This document shows positions 23,701 to 37,946 of a stretch of DNA of 64,000 bases, in pieces. The DNA is from Strigamia acuminata. Taxonomy: Eukaryota; Arthropoda; Chilopoda; Geophilomorpha; Linotaeniidae. The position numbers and the translations under genes are program-made. Below the pieces are notes generated by a model. The model worked only from the letters and a program-made list of their open reading frames with translations. It made no database searches and was not told the origin of the DNA. Numbering within the stretch: the first letter of the stretch is position 1; every line of letters starts with the position of its first letter. The DNA is taken from assembly GCA_949358305.1 (NCBI GenBank), contig OX442314.1, positions 56,863,369-56,927,368 on the forward strand, written 5' to 3'.

Positions 23701-26700
23701 TAGAAAATCCCATGATACCAACGGACCATGTGCTGGTAGACAATAGAGAAGTTTTGAATAAACTAGACGCGAAAGTTTTGAAAATACGATGGTCTTGGAA
23801 CAATCTTACGCACGACACTAACCATCCTGTATCGATTAACTTGTATGGATACAGAGAATTTGCAACTCACCCAAGTCTTATCTTCATCACAACGCTTGCA
23901 CAAGGGATTCCCAATGATGGTACGGAGGAAATCGACTTGGCGCCGTTTCAAAACAACGATGACAGCGACATGCTAGATTTCATATTTGGTCTTATCGAAG
24001 TCAATACAACTTTAGAGCCAATTAACATGCAACAGGGCGACACCTCTGTGACCCCGTAAGTATTTGACATAGTTGAATTCAAGAGGGGAAGAATTCTAAA
24101 TGATACATTCTTCTTTCTATTTCAGCCAGTTATGGAGTCAGCCAATTCCTCTAGGGTGGTACTTTCACAAACAATGGGTGCGGCACTACGGCGAAGACTG
24201 GGCAGCCAAGTTTTGCGAGCGATGGGACCTAGATGACAGACGTCTAACAACCTTTGCTCACCAAGTGCCGCGTTGTCCATGCAACATTGAACAAGCTAAT
24301 GCCGATAAAGGCCGCTTCGCACCGGACTTTGGTTGCGACAAATGGGGAAATGCCGAATGTTATGGCAATCAGAAAACGCTTCATTGTCTTCGATCAGGAC
24401 AACCATCGTAAGTTTATCGTAGGTGTATAATGGTGCTCTGAAGCGCAATAACTTCGTATGGTGGCTGACCCCGACCACTTACGAGGGCTAGGCGCTACTG
24501 AGTGAAGTTGGTTCTACCCATGCGTGCTGTCACCTCAGCAGAGGCGACTTTTGGAGGAGAATGAATGGAGGATCCTAGCCAATTAGTCTGCAGTAGACTT
24601 TAGAAACTAAGGATGCAGAACCAAAGACCCCCCAGACCTAACCTTATCTGTTTTTAGTAAAGTCGACGAAATAAGGATTTTCATCAATGTATTTCAATGC
24701 ATCTCTCAACCAATCACAGCGCGTCATGAAAATAATACGTTCACGTCGGACATGAACGTAGCCACTTCGATAAAGAATAGAGAAGAATTTCAATGTTGTT
24801 TACTGTTTACAGGGTTGATGGGGCTGGCCAGCAGTGCTGCTATGGTGCAGATGGAGATTTAGTGATGAATACTGACATGATAGAAGGCGGAACACCCAGC
24901 AGATCACATCCATTTGGTTTAGATCCGTACGATACAGCAACGAAGGTGAATGCATGAAAACAGAGCACTTGTTAAAATTCTACAGTTTTGTATTTCTCGC
25001 TTTGTGAACAATTATTGTAAAATTATCCATTAAATTAGACCGGAAATATTTCTAGGTGCCTGGATTATCACATTGGTATCACGACCAATCGGCATACCTG
25101 GTGTGTTGTCAATGGCAACCGGATTCGAGTGCTGGATGCTATCAGTATAAATGGAGACGAGCTTCGCAGGATTGTATCGGTTACCAACCGCCTAATTCCT
25201 GTAGGTCCCACGGTCGATGCAACTTTTCGTATTTATTAGACGCTTGTCACTATTTCAGCTGTTGTTTTCGGCGATCCTCATTTCATCACTTTCGATAATC
25301 TTGAATACACATTTAACGGAAAGGGTGAATTCTCCCTCGTTCGAATCTACCCCAGCGATGAAACCGAACACAACTTAGATGTGCAAGGTCGCTTTGAGTA
25401 CATAGTAGACACAATCAGTAAGTATAAGTTTTTATTCATTGCAAGAAAGATTAATTTGATCTTTTGTTTTTAGAAAAGACAGTTCTACCAGCTACGCTTC
25501 TGTCATCAGTAGCAGCCAGAGATCAGACATCAGTGACAGTAGAAATTCAGATGAGGCCGAGCGAGGCCAGAAAGAGATACCGGCTTAATGTATTAGTAGA
25601 CGGAAAGCGAATATACTTCGACAGACCTGCTCAAAAACTACAATCATTTAAAGGCAAATGCCAGTACAGTCGAAACTCTTTATAACGAATCGCGATATAA
25701 CGAATTATCGATATAACAATTACCTAAAAATGGCTGGTTTGGTCAGCTGGCCACAGAACACCAGGTTAAAAAAAATCGATATAACGAATTCTCGTTATAA
25801 CGAATCGATTTTTCGGGTCCTTTGCGATTTGTTATAAAGAGTTTCAAGTGTGTATTGTTACGCGTACGGATTATTCCGTCATTAGACTGTAAGCCTCGTC
25901 GATCAATTAGGACAATAGGGGGTTTTAACGGAACAATCCGTACGTGTAATGTGACCAGCTGCCACCACAGGCTGTGTCACTGACCTGCAACACAAAACAA
26001 CTTGGTGCAGCTCTCGCGCCTCTCGTTTCTTGCGCAACCTGTTGCGGACCCCGTAACAAGGTGGAGCTGCGGCCTTTTTGGCGCAGGACTAATCGGGCCC
26101 GGAAGAGACCCTTCCGGAAGTGGGTGGGCCTCGCAGTGGCCCAGAGAGTTGTCTTCTGGATTGGCATGGCAAACGGTCGCATCCCGACTGTCTCTCCACG
26201 ACTAATGGCAAACGATCGGCGTGGGACCTGAGCTTCCAAGATGTCGTGTTCGTCGTACGTTCCTAAGAACATTGCGACGACATAAAACGACCTCGTAAGT
26301 CATGGCTATCCAAGATTGTCGTGACACGCGGTCCGATCAGGAATGGCTGTCATACAGCCATTACATTTGGGAAATACACATTGAGACAACATCATACCCC
26401 TAGATTACAATAAAGCAATAACCAAAACCTAAACTTGTGTCTTTTGTGTATTTTGTGGATTGAATCATCGTGTGTGTTGCGTCCAGCGCCTTGTGGTTCT
26501 CGCCTGACCACGTGGCGTCCGTCCAAACACTCGCAGTAACAATATGTATTTGACATGCATCTCATCTGTTGTTTTATTTTAGGTGTTACTGTGTACTGCC
26601 CCAGCCAAATCCACAACCAGTCGCACATCGTTGCAATGTTTCAATCAGGAGCCGGTGTTGAAGTGATTGAAAATGATGGTTACATGGCAGCGCGTGTTTA

Positions 26701-29280
26701 TTTGCCAAAATCATTTATGGTAGACAATTGAAAAGAATTTAAATTTCATGAAATAAAACCAATTTTTAAAAACTCCAGAATGCAACTGCAGGATTAATGG
26801 GCAACTGGTCCAACGACATCGAAGATGACTTTACTCCGCCACCGGATGAACAACAAAACATTCGTCCAACAATTTCTTCGACCAGTTCATTCGAACAAAT
26901 ACACAGAGATTTTGGAATACACTGTAAGCACAATAGAAAAAAAATAAGTCAATCAAAATAATTTTTCCTTTTTAAAGGGATGGTCCACGACTCCGAACAG
27001 AACGGCATCAAAGGAACTCGTTCGCTGTTCACGCACGAAAACAAACGCTCAAGTGCGTTTTACAACAACCAATCGTTTGTTCCAAACTTCAACCGTGAAC
27101 CCCTTTGGCTCGAAAATATGTACGCACAACAACGACTAACATTCAGAACTAGCAGTAATCGCATTTGCTTTCCAGGACATTCACTTTAGCCGACGTGGAC
27201 TCGGTGTGCGGCAACAAACTTAACCCAAAGTCCTACCAATGCCGCTACGATTACATCATCACCCAAAACAAACAATTTGCTCAAGTAACCAAGTACAACG
27301 CCGACAGCTTCAGGAAAATGAAAAGCGAATTGAAAACAAGTACAATCCTCGAGAAAAACGCTTCTTTTTTTTCTTCCGTATACGTCCTATTCCTGACGAC
27401 CAAACATTTGCTTTAATTTCGATTTGGAAGACTCATTCGAACGATCTGAGAAGGGCAAAAAGGAATAGCCATGTCCACAATGAAAATTGTAGTAAATTGT
27501 ATTGATAACAATACAATCTTAGCTTTCAACAATTTGATCCTAGGGGCCGTCCATAAATTACGTAACGCTGATTTTTCGATTTTTAGACCCCCCCCCCGTA
27601 ACAAGGTTGTAACAAATTCACAAACCCCCCCCCCCTAGAATATTACGTAACAAAACTTACCACCCCCCCCCAAAAATAAAATTTTTGATACAAGCTTATA
27701 ATACAAAATTTTACAAAAATTTTAAATTTTTTACAAAAATTTTAAATTTTTTACAAAAATTTTAAATTTTTTACAAAAATTTTAAATTTTTTACAAAAAT
27801 TTTAAATTTTTTACAAAAATTTTAAATTTTTTTACAAAAATTTTACAAAATTCAATTTTCAACCTTTTAGTCACAACTTGCGGTGCCTTGGAGACACCCC
27901 GCTACGGCAAAAAGAGCTCAAACAAATACACGGTCCACACAGAGGTCAAGTTTGAGTGTCAAAGAGGCTACGTGCTGGAAGGCGAACCAATCCGCTGGTG
28001 TTATCTTTCGGGAGAGTGGTCGTGGGTCGAATTTGGAATCACGAGATGTCTGCGTAAGTATTTTATAACTCTAAAACTATAACACGCGTAGTTTAGTCAG
28101 ATCTCGGTTGTAAAGGGAAAGGGACTTTGATCCTGTAGTGTATTTGCACCACAAGAAATTGTGCAGGTTTGAGCAGATAGAGGTTAAGGCGTTATTAGGA
28201 TTACTGCTCAGTGTCCTGCGCACGCGCGACAGCTGTAGAGGATAGGCGTAGGAATTTAAAGGGTTAAAAAGAAAATGGTTGAAAAATAATGCTAAATTTG
28301 CACTAAGCCGTGTTCCCTCGTCACCTACGCCTATTCTAATGGGTGGGTTGTTATTATTTCAGATGAGGACGATTATAATGCGCAGAAAGCGGGAATTGCA
28401 GCGGGAATAGTAATTGCGATCATTGTAGCCGCCGCTATTTTGGGCGGCACTTACATCACATGCGTGTTGAATAATAGAAAATATGACGCAGTTTACTACA
28501 CTGGTGAATCGGGGTAAGTGTCACTTATTAACGTTTTTCTTTTCTCTTTCTTTCCCCGTAGACGAAGATGATTATTCCGCGCGCCAGGCCGGCATAGCGT
28601 CGGGAATAATTCTCGGTATTTTAATTCCGATTTTAATCGGAGCGGCGTGTCTCTTTTGCTTCATCGTGAGCAAAAGGAATGAAAATTCGGTCCAACAGCC
28701 GTATGCGACGCGTGGGTAAGGTGTTGGGTTTGGGGTTTGGGGTGCACGGAACAAGAGAATCATAGGGGAAACAAAAAATCAGAAAATCAGAAAATCAGAA
28801 AATCAGAAAATCAAAAAATCACAAAATCAGAAAATCAAAAAATTCACAAATCAGAAAATCAAAGAAATCAGAAAATCGAAAAATCAGAAAATCAAAAAAT
28901 CAGAAAATCAGAAAATCAGAAAATCAAAAAAATCAGAAAATCCAAAAATCAGAAAATCAGAAAATCAGAAAATCCAAAAATCAGAAAATTAGGAAATCAA
29001 AAAATCAGAAAATCAAAAAAATCAGAAAATCCAAAAATCAGAAAATCCAAAAATCAGAAAATCAGGAAATCGAAAAATCGAAAAATCGAAAAATCAGAAA
29101 ATCAGAAAGTCAAAAAATCAGAAAATCAAAAAAATCAGAAAATCCAAAAATCAGAAAATTAAAACAATAAATGAATAAATTTTATTTTTGTGGATTTATT
29201 TCAGGGAATCTCACGAAATGACCAAGAGAAAGGGCGACGAAGTGGACAAGCCACCGAGAAAATATTCGACCGAAGCTTGA
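20688..29280 (+). CDS. mesh: Mesh, septate-junction transmembrane protein
   Basis: Exons: 20688-20757, 21533-21687, 21885-22253, 22310-22444, 22504-22672, 22729-22986, 23704-24055, 24126-24407, 24813-24945, 25056-25200, 25259-25417, 25474-25653, 26583-26719, 26779-26923, 26978-27119, 27176-27339, 27871-28053, then 28363-28513 or 28562-28715, then 29205-29280. The joined frame is exactly 1134 residues (1135 with the second alternative). Order: signal peptide (exon 1), NIDO (about 76-300), IPT/TIG-like (300-385), AMOP with its cysteine series (about 505-690), von Willebrand D starting at [12 protein letters not shown] (about 690-895), a linker, sushi/CCP (about 1000-1058, [12 protein letters not shown]), one transmembrane helix, short basic tail. 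In insects Mesh organises smooth septate junctions with Ssk and Tsp2A. Exon 12 uses a GC donor. Introns hold a Harbinger-like MITE, a pogo-like MITE and an LTR. Confidence 0.95.
21722..21816. repeat. Fold-back repeat with 19-bp arms enclosing (TTAGG)3
   Basis: The arms TTCCTGTCGCTCTCCCATT (21722-21740) and its exact reverse complement (21798-21816) enclose about 57 bp. Inside, three TTAGG units at 21774-21788 match the arthropod telomere repeat. It lies in mesh intron 2. Three units are too few to prove a telomeric origin. Confidence 0.7.
23085..23262. repeat. Minisatellite, 17-bp unit (CTCTGTGCCCAACGGTC)
   Basis: About ten units in mesh intron 6 with single-base differences (ACGATC, ACGGTC, GTGCTC, GTGTCC). 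The recent-looking homogeneity suggests copy-number variation between individuals. Confidence 0.9.
23288..23636. mobile_element. Harbinger-like MITE, 349 bp
   Basis: Terminal inverted repeats TGCTGGGCGCACACATACCG... and ...CGGTACGTGTGCGCCCAGCA match over about 28 bp with one difference. Both ends are flanked by TAA (23285-23287 and 23637-23639). A 3-bp TWA duplication is typical of PIF/Harbinger. No coding capacity. It sits in mesh intron 6. Confidence 0.85.
25653..25656 (+). other. mesh: Non-canonical GC splice donor, mesh intron 12
   Basis: Exon 12 ends TTTAAAG and the intron begins GCAAAT. Only this junction gives phase 1 and the conserved reading F-K-G-V-T-V-Y across to 26583; no GT nearby does. 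AAAG|GCAAAT resembles the known GC-AG class, which needs a strong exon-side match. Confidence 0.8.
25667..25850. mobile_element. Pogo/Tigger-like MITE, copy 1
   Basis: Ends CAGTCGAAACTCTTTATAAC and, inverted, GTTATAAAGAGTTTCAAGTG. TA precedes the left end. The interior repeats ATATAACGAAT motifs and contains AATGGCTGGTTTGGT, shared with the copy at about 55775-55895. It is in mesh intron 12, next to an LTR. Superfamily is supported by the related copy at 40175-40608, which keeps a pogo-type DNA-binding segment. Confidence 0.8.
25856..26541 (-). mobile_element. Probable solo LTR (family C), 686 bp
   Basis: The ends are inverted TGTTAC ... GTAACA (extending to TATTGTTAC/GTAACAATA). On the minus strand it starts TGTTACTGCGAGTG, then GGACGGACGCCACGTGGTCA. 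Related fragments lie at about 38207-38245, 43935-43981 and 48149-48515. No internal coding region is present and a clean target duplication could not be defined. It enlarges mesh intron 12. Confidence 0.65.
27690..27852. repeat. Tandem repeat, 20-bp unit (TTTTACAAAAATTTTAAATT)
   Basis: About seven nearly perfect units in mesh intron 16, preceded by C-runs at 27589-27670. A/T tracts alternate every 10 bp or so. Confidence 0.85.
28363..28513 (+). other. mesh: Mesh alternative transmembrane exon 18a
   Basis: Acceptor ATTATTTCAG, donor GG|GTAAGT. Enters in phase 1 and leaves in phase 2. It encodes [20 protein letters not shown] then an alanine/glycine-rich membrane helix and a cytosolic piece with [11 protein letters not shown]. 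Homologous to 18b at 28562. Read through its donor, the next codon is a stop (GGG TAA). Confidence 0.8.
28562..28715 (+). other. mesh: Mesh alternative transmembrane exon 18b
   Basis: Acceptor with a strong pyrimidine tract (TTCTTTCCCCGTAG), donor GG|GTAAGG. Same entry and exit phases as 18a. It encodes [20 protein letters not shown] then a helix containing a proline, and a tail with [10 protein letters not shown] instead of the tyrosine-rich segment. It starts 48 nt after 18a ends. Confidence 0.8.
28770..29165. repeat. Simple repeat (AAAATCAG)n
   Basis: About 390 bp of AAAATCAGA-type units with local variants, in the last mesh intron. The open frame reading KSENQKI repeats is an artefact of the 8-9 bp period. 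Confidence 0.9.
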
Positions 29281-29626
29281 AAAGAAAGTTTTAATGTTTC
29301 TAAAACGCGGATTTTTTTTATTTGTATTTTTTAAATATTGGTATAAAAGTAAGTTTATCACCATTCATTAACCACATTTGTGCCATTCACAATAAAAAAG
29401 GGGGTAAAAAAAAATGTAAATTGAGCACACTGTATTATCACAACCCGATATATATTTAATGTTTTCTTATATTTCTAATGACAATCAATCGAATTTACAT
29501 TTTATAATGAATTTTCCTAATCTAATTACTCAAAAAATTGTATTATATTCGAATAAAATATCTCACAGTATAACTGATTTCTGATTTGTATACATTTCCA
29601 GCATTTAGCTTTCCTGCAATGACTGC
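29281..29626. other. Mesh 3'UTR and spacer
   Basis: A/T-rich, with ACAATAAAAAAG near 29389 as a possible polyadenylation signal. No other feature. Confidence 0.45.
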
Positions 29627-29705
29627 TGCATTGCAGGGAAGTCAAATCCACATTGCCACGTCGCTTATACGTTGCATTGCAGGGAAGTCACGTCGCTTAC
29701 ACGTT
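29627..29705 (+). promoter_or_regulatory. Duplicated promoter motif upstream of cyclin-like gene B
   Basis: TGCATTGCAGGGAAGTCA occurs at 29627-29644 and 29673-29690, and CACGTCGCTTATACGTT / CACGTCGCTTACACGTT at 29657-29673 and 29689-29705. A 46- and 32-bp spaced pair just upstream of a TATA box suggests factor sites, but function is inference. Confidence 0.5.
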
Positions 29706-29720
29706 ACCGATGTTTAGAGA

Positions 29721-29728
29721 TATAAAAA
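29721..29728 (+). promoter_or_regulatory. TATA-like box of cyclin-like gene B
   Basis: TATAAAAA lies 28-35 nt before the ATG at 29756, implying either a very short leader or start at a downstream ATG such as 29768 (MDPSVIAES). Confidence 0.5.
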
Positions 29729-29755
29729 CACAACTAAAACAATCATGAAACCACA

Positions 29756-30610
29756 ATGTCTTCCACAATGGATCCCAGCGTTATTGCTGAATCGTACGAA
29801 ATTTTGGTCCGACAAGAATGCGCCAACTTGATCCACGTAATCGGCATAAAACTGCACGCGAACCAATCGTGCATCGACGCGGCCATTATTTATTTACACA
29901 CATTTTTCGCAGCCGATCCGCTCAGCGCGATGATCACGTGGTCGTCCTACGAAGTCGCTGTCGCCGCCTTTTTCGTCGCGGCGAAAACCGACTCGGCCGA
30001 TGCGCAATTAAAAGAAATCCTCGCCGAATATTTCCAGTATTTCGGCGGGGAAGCGGACGACTTCGACGGCGACTGCGCCGAAGTCGCGGAGCAAATCAAA
30101 AACGTCGTAAACATCGAAAGAATGATGTTGCCGGCGTTGAAATTCGACTTCGAACAAGCGCAGAGAATAATCACGAACTTTCTTATCCCGATCGAAAAGG
30201 ACGATCGACTGCGGAACACGGCGTGCGTGCTCGCGCAGATTAATCTGCACTTGACGGTCATGTGTTTGATGTATTCGCCGCGGGAGGTCGCTTGCATGTG
30301 CATTCATTTGGCGAGTAAGGTGGAGAATTGCGCGATTCACGTGTCGAATTGGTTCGTTTTGATCGACAGTTCGGTTAAGGTGAGGGCGTTGGATCGGATG
30401 ATCGTCGAGTTTGGGGATTTGAGTAAGAACCAGCGGGAGGATTTCGATTCGTCCGTGTGCAACGGTTGTTACGAGGGGACGACGATGAAGAAGGTGTGGA
30501 TGAAGTTGAAGGTGGTGATTTCGTTGATGCGGAGAAAGAGGAATGTGAAGAGAAAAGTCGGGAGGGATTTTGATTTGTATTCGCTTTTAAGTCCCGAGAA
30601 AAAAGGTTGA
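29756..30610 (+). CDS. Cyclin K/T-like protein B, intronless
   Basis: A 284-residue paralogue of the protein at 1319-2161. They share nearly identical blocks (RQECANLI, ITWSSYEVAVAAFF, DSADAQLKEILAEYF, LKFDFE/LKFDFT, INLHLTVMCL) and diverge at both termini. The cyclin-box order is that of transcription cyclins K/T: helix with RQEC, IIYLHTFF, FFVAAKT, ERMMLPALKFDF. Its function is probably CDK binding in transcription, not shown. Like its paralogue it has no intron, a nearby TATA-like box and GC-rich codons. The C terminus is basic (MRRKRNVKRKVGRD). The pair is in opposite orientations 27 kb apart, so this is not a simple tandem duplication. Confidence 0.75.
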   Translation: MSSTMDPSVIAESYEILVRQECANLIHVIGIKLHANQSCIDAAIIYLHTFFAADPLSAMITWSSYEVAVAAFFVAAKTDSADAQLKEILAEYFQYFGGEADDFDGDCAEVAEQIKNVVNIERMMLPALKFDFEQAQRIITNFLIPIEKDDRLRNTACVLAQINLHLTVMCLMYSPREVACMCIHLASKVENCAIHVSNWFVLIDSSVKVRALDRMIVEFGDLSKNQREDFDSSVCNGCYEGTTMKKVWMKLKVVISLMRRKRNVKRKVGRDFDLYSLLSPEKKG

Positions 30611-30960
30611 AAAGAAATTGGTTTGACATTTTTAAAAATTTATTTTTTGGGCCCCAAAAACATCAAAGTTTTAATCAAAATCATTCTTTTTGTTGGCTAA
30701 AATCATTTATTTTTGACTAAAATCATTCAATTTTGGCTAAAATCATTCATTTGGGGCTAAAATCATTCAATTTTGGCTAAAATCATTTATTTTTGGCTAA
30801 AATCATTCATTTGGGGCTAAAATCATTCAATTTTGGCTAAAATTATTCATTTGGGGCTAAAATCATTCAATTTTGGCTAAAATCATTCATTTGGGGCTAA
30901 AATTATTCAATTTTGGCTAAAATCATTCAATTTTAATATAATATAATATAATTTAACCAT
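30611..30960. repeat. Tandem repeat, 20-bp unit (TTTTGGCTAAAATCATTCAA)
   Basis: About 14 units from roughly 30650 to 30935, alternating AATTTTGG and ATTTGGGG variants. It fills most of the spacer between cyclin-like B and SELENOO. Confidence 0.85.
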
Positions 30961-31180
30961 AAAATTGCATGTTTACTAAATTCGCCATGAAAGTTTATCA
31001 ATAAAAAATTGTGATGATGTATAATTTTTTACTATAGTCCTAACAAGATTCAAACTTGGCGCCACCAGAAACAAACCACCAACTTGGTTGCGCGCTTTAC
31101 CCGCCAGGCGTCAATTCAACATGGCAGCACACATGATTCCTAAAATGTAGGTTTACCTTCCTTAAAAAAAAACAAAATTT

Positions 31181-35116
<3,936 letters not shown>

Positions 35117-35146
35117 AACGTCGTCCGATAACCCGGACGATTTTTT

Positions 35147-35265
35147 CCCGCTCCGAGCAGATTTTTCTTCGAATTTATATTTAAATTTAAATTTAACATG
35201 ACGGTTTTGGACTCAAGTCGCACCGACAGGTCCTCCACCCGATATAACGAGAACTGCTCGGCGGG
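35147..35265 (+). ncRNA. Candidate SECIS element of SELENOO
   Basis: ATGA at 35198-35201, AA at 35215-35216 and GA at 35241-35242 have the order and spacing of a SECIS (UGA/GA quartet, AA in the apical loop 13 nt after ATGA). GGTTTTGGAC can pair with GTCCTCCACC over 7 of 10 positions, leaving an internal mismatch. The whole is enclosed by CCCGCTCCGAGCAG (35147-35160) and CTGCTCGGCGGG (35254-35265), which pair with one small bulge. It starts about 30 nt after the stop codon, as needed for Sec insertion. The imperfect helix II lowers certainty. Confidence 0.5.
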
Positions 35266-35436
35266 AAAATTGTTTAAAGGAAAAAAAATTGTACAATTAT
35301 GTAAAAATCAACAAAAAATTACGCCGAAATGTAGAAATATATAAAAATTACGTCGAAATATATAAAAATTAAGAACGTTGAACATTTACTCGTCTAATTA
35401 CACGCTTGAGTTTAAATTATTAAAAAAAAAGAAAAA

Positions 35437-36980
35437 TTATTTGTCGGTGTAGTCTTCAAATATGTCGCCCATGTGGTCGTTGTGTCTCTTGAAATTCCTG
35501 TTTTTCTTTTGGTTTCGTTTCCGTTTCGGGGCCGGATTCTAATAAAACGAGAAATTGAGTGAAAAACGGTCGGGTTTCGATCGTTTCGATCGATTTTCGC
35601 GTTCCGTACGAGTTTCTTGGGTCCGTTGTCTTGCATGGACACGATTCCTTGCTTCTCCAAGTATTCGTCCACTTTGTTTTCGTCTAATCCGTCGACGGGA
35701 ATACTCCGCCATAGTTTTTTAAATTCTGCAATTTCGGATTTAATCGAATCGGATTTAATTTTTAATTTTTATTTCTTACCATCTTCGATGACGAATTCGC
35801 AACTCGCGTCGTTGTAGAAGAGAACCTTTCGTTTGTCGATGGGTCGCGTGAGCGTGATGATTTGGTCGCCGAGTATTTTGATGCATTTGTCGGCGTTGGG
35901 CAGAGACTCGTGCACGTCCTCCAGGTATATCCCGCCCAAACCCCGTTGGTCGTAGTTCTGTAAGAGCCTCAACAATCCTCGCTTGTCTTTGATGTTGAAC
36001 GGCGGCTTGAACGAGTATCGTCCTTCCGGCGAGACGTGGATTTTAGGGTTGCTCGTTAACGCCTTGGAAATTGTAGAAATAAAAGGAAATAAATTTGATT
36101 GCGTAGATTTTTCGATGCTGTACGAACTGAGGTTCACTTTAGCGACGGTAACGACGTTAAAACCCGACTTAACCACCGTACCGTTCACGTGACAACTGGA
36201 ACGAAGTTCACGTTCACCATGTTTGATGATGAAAACGTTGCAAAAATGTTAGTTTAAATGTTTAGTGACGTTTTCATCATCAAAACATTCATTTCTAATC
36301 ACTTTTTACACCGAAAACAGCCATGAAAGCGATGAAAAAAAAGTAGGCGCATTCAATAACTTTTCAAACAAAATTTTAGACAGCCGATCGCCGCAATCTG
36401 TCAAGATGGCGACCAAAATGTGCGATGTCAATGAGAAGACTCGTTACTCGGAGATTTAAACGACCTATTTAAGTCGTTTATTTTCAGCCGGTTTAAACCA
36501 CTTTAAACGAGCTTTTAAATGATAATCTCGTTTAAAACTTCGTTTAAGCGGGTTTAAACGACCGTTTATGAGTTATTGAATGCGCCTAGTTTTTTTTTGT
36601 CATCTGCAATCCACAAGATATAACAAAAAACATTTTAATTTCTATAAAATAAATCTGTAAAATGAACGTAAACTTTTGATTCAAGTTCATGAACTTGAAC
36701 TTAGTTCGCTTCGAAAAAATTTTAGTGATTGCGAATGCTTTGACATGGTCATGAACGCAAACTTGAACGCATTCACAATTTAGTGAACAAGATACAACAC
36801 TAAAGAAATTACACCCAATTCTGTTTTTACACCACCACATTCACGCACTTCGGTGACGAGCCAGCGCTTCATGTTTAAGCCTAAATCCAACTGATTTGTT
36901 TCGTCCAAGATTTCCTCGAATGACAGTGGATGACAGTCGCCGTCAAGGTGACGTTGCTGTGAAATAAAAACAATTTTTTT

Positions 36981-37011
<31 letters not shown>

Positions 37012-37367
37012 TATTTTTTAAATTTCTAATTTTTCAAATTTTATACTTTCATGTGCTTGACGACTTTGGCCAGCACTCCGAACTTGTATTGGGAGCTGCC
37101 CTGCATCGTTTTGTAACTGAAGGGATCTGAAAATTAATGCGAAATTGAATTTTTCCATTTTATTAATTTGTTTTTATTTATTTTTATATTTGATGAACAA
37201 CCGGTCGGTGGTTTCTGCACATTTTTCGATTGCGACGAAGGCTTCGATTTGCTTTTGACAGGTCCTTCGTGGCTTTGGACATCCTTCTTTTTTCTGTTTT
37301 CGACAACAGGAGTAGCGATTGCACGCTTCTTAAATAATTCTCGCTCTCTCAGCAAGGCGGGATCCAT
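35437..37367 (-). CDS. GTF2E2: General transcription factor IIE subunit beta
   Basis: Exons in gene order: 37367-37202, 37126-37047, 36956-36849, 36062-35780, 35725-35610, 35538-35437; 284 residues against about 291 in human. It begins [16 protein letters not shown], as in animal TFIIE beta, followed by a Lys/Ser-rich linker. The central winged-helix region contains [15 protein letters not shown] and [20 protein letters not shown], the latter built across the exon 3/4 join. [19 protein letters not shown] and [20 protein letters not shown] follow, and the C terminus is basic. TFIIE recruits and regulates TFIIH at RNA polymerase II promoters. Intron 3 (36063-36848) contains a hairpin and a MITE. 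The gene is tail to tail with SELENOO, 320 bp between stops. Confidence 0.95.
36222..36284. repeat. Perfect inverted repeat, 17-bp arms
   Basis: TTTGATGATGAAAACGT (36222-36238) and ACGTTTTCATCATCAAA (36268-36284) with a 29-nt loop, in GTF2E2 intron 3. It may be the end of a fold-back element; nearby GTGAACTT/GAACGTAAAC motifs suggest a larger, decayed palindrome. Confidence 0.7.
36346..36586. mobile_element. TA-flanked MITE, 241 bp (GGCGCATTCAATAACT ends)
   Basis: Perfect 16-bp terminal inverted repeats GGCGCATTCAATAACT / AGTTATTGAATGCGCC, flanked by TA at 36344-36345 and 36587-36588. The interior has GTTTAAAC-type motifs. The end sequence resembles that of the 2.2-kb element at 44406-46573 (GGTGCATTCA), suggesting one family. 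It sits in GTF2E2 intron 3. Confidence 0.85.
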
Positions 37368-37946
37368 CTTTAGCCCTGGTTGTTGCAGTGAGACTAAACA
37401 AACCGACGATGTCTGTCAATGTTGTCGGGAAGAGATTGATTAACCAATCACAGTCCGCCTTACAAAAGCAAGTTTAGTCGACCACGCGCATCGACGCCTT
37501 TTATTGGTCGGATAAAAAGCTGCCAAGCACAGTGTATACATGGAAGAATAGTGGGATCACTTTGTTAGTTCGGTGACACGCCACGGTGGCACTGCCGACT
37601 GCATTCAAATAGCAAGTAAGCGGAGTGTCGGCCCTGGAGAACTCTGCAGCCCTTACACAACTTACAGAAAGATATTTTAAATGCAAGTATTAAAATATAG
37701 TACTCTTTTATTGTTTGTGCCATTAAAGTTTCATATAATTAAGTTAATACATTATTATAGTGATTAAAAATATGAGATCCTTGAAAAAAGCAAAATACCA
37801 CTAAACCGATAAGTAATTGCAAAAACATTTTACAGAGATTTCGAACAAAGTAGATTAAATTTAATATTTTAAAAATAAATTTCTTATTTAATTTATATTA
37901 CAGGTTTGTACATGTAGAAATTTCACTCGGACTAGAAACTGCTCGG

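Noticed and set aside
24445-24470. ATAACTTCGTAT, resembling one arm of loxP
   Set aside because: Only one 12-base arm with no inverted partner or spacer; a chance match.
28737-29162. Open frame encoding KSENQKI repeats
   Set aside because: It is a simple-sequence array inside the last mesh intron, between two well-supported exons.
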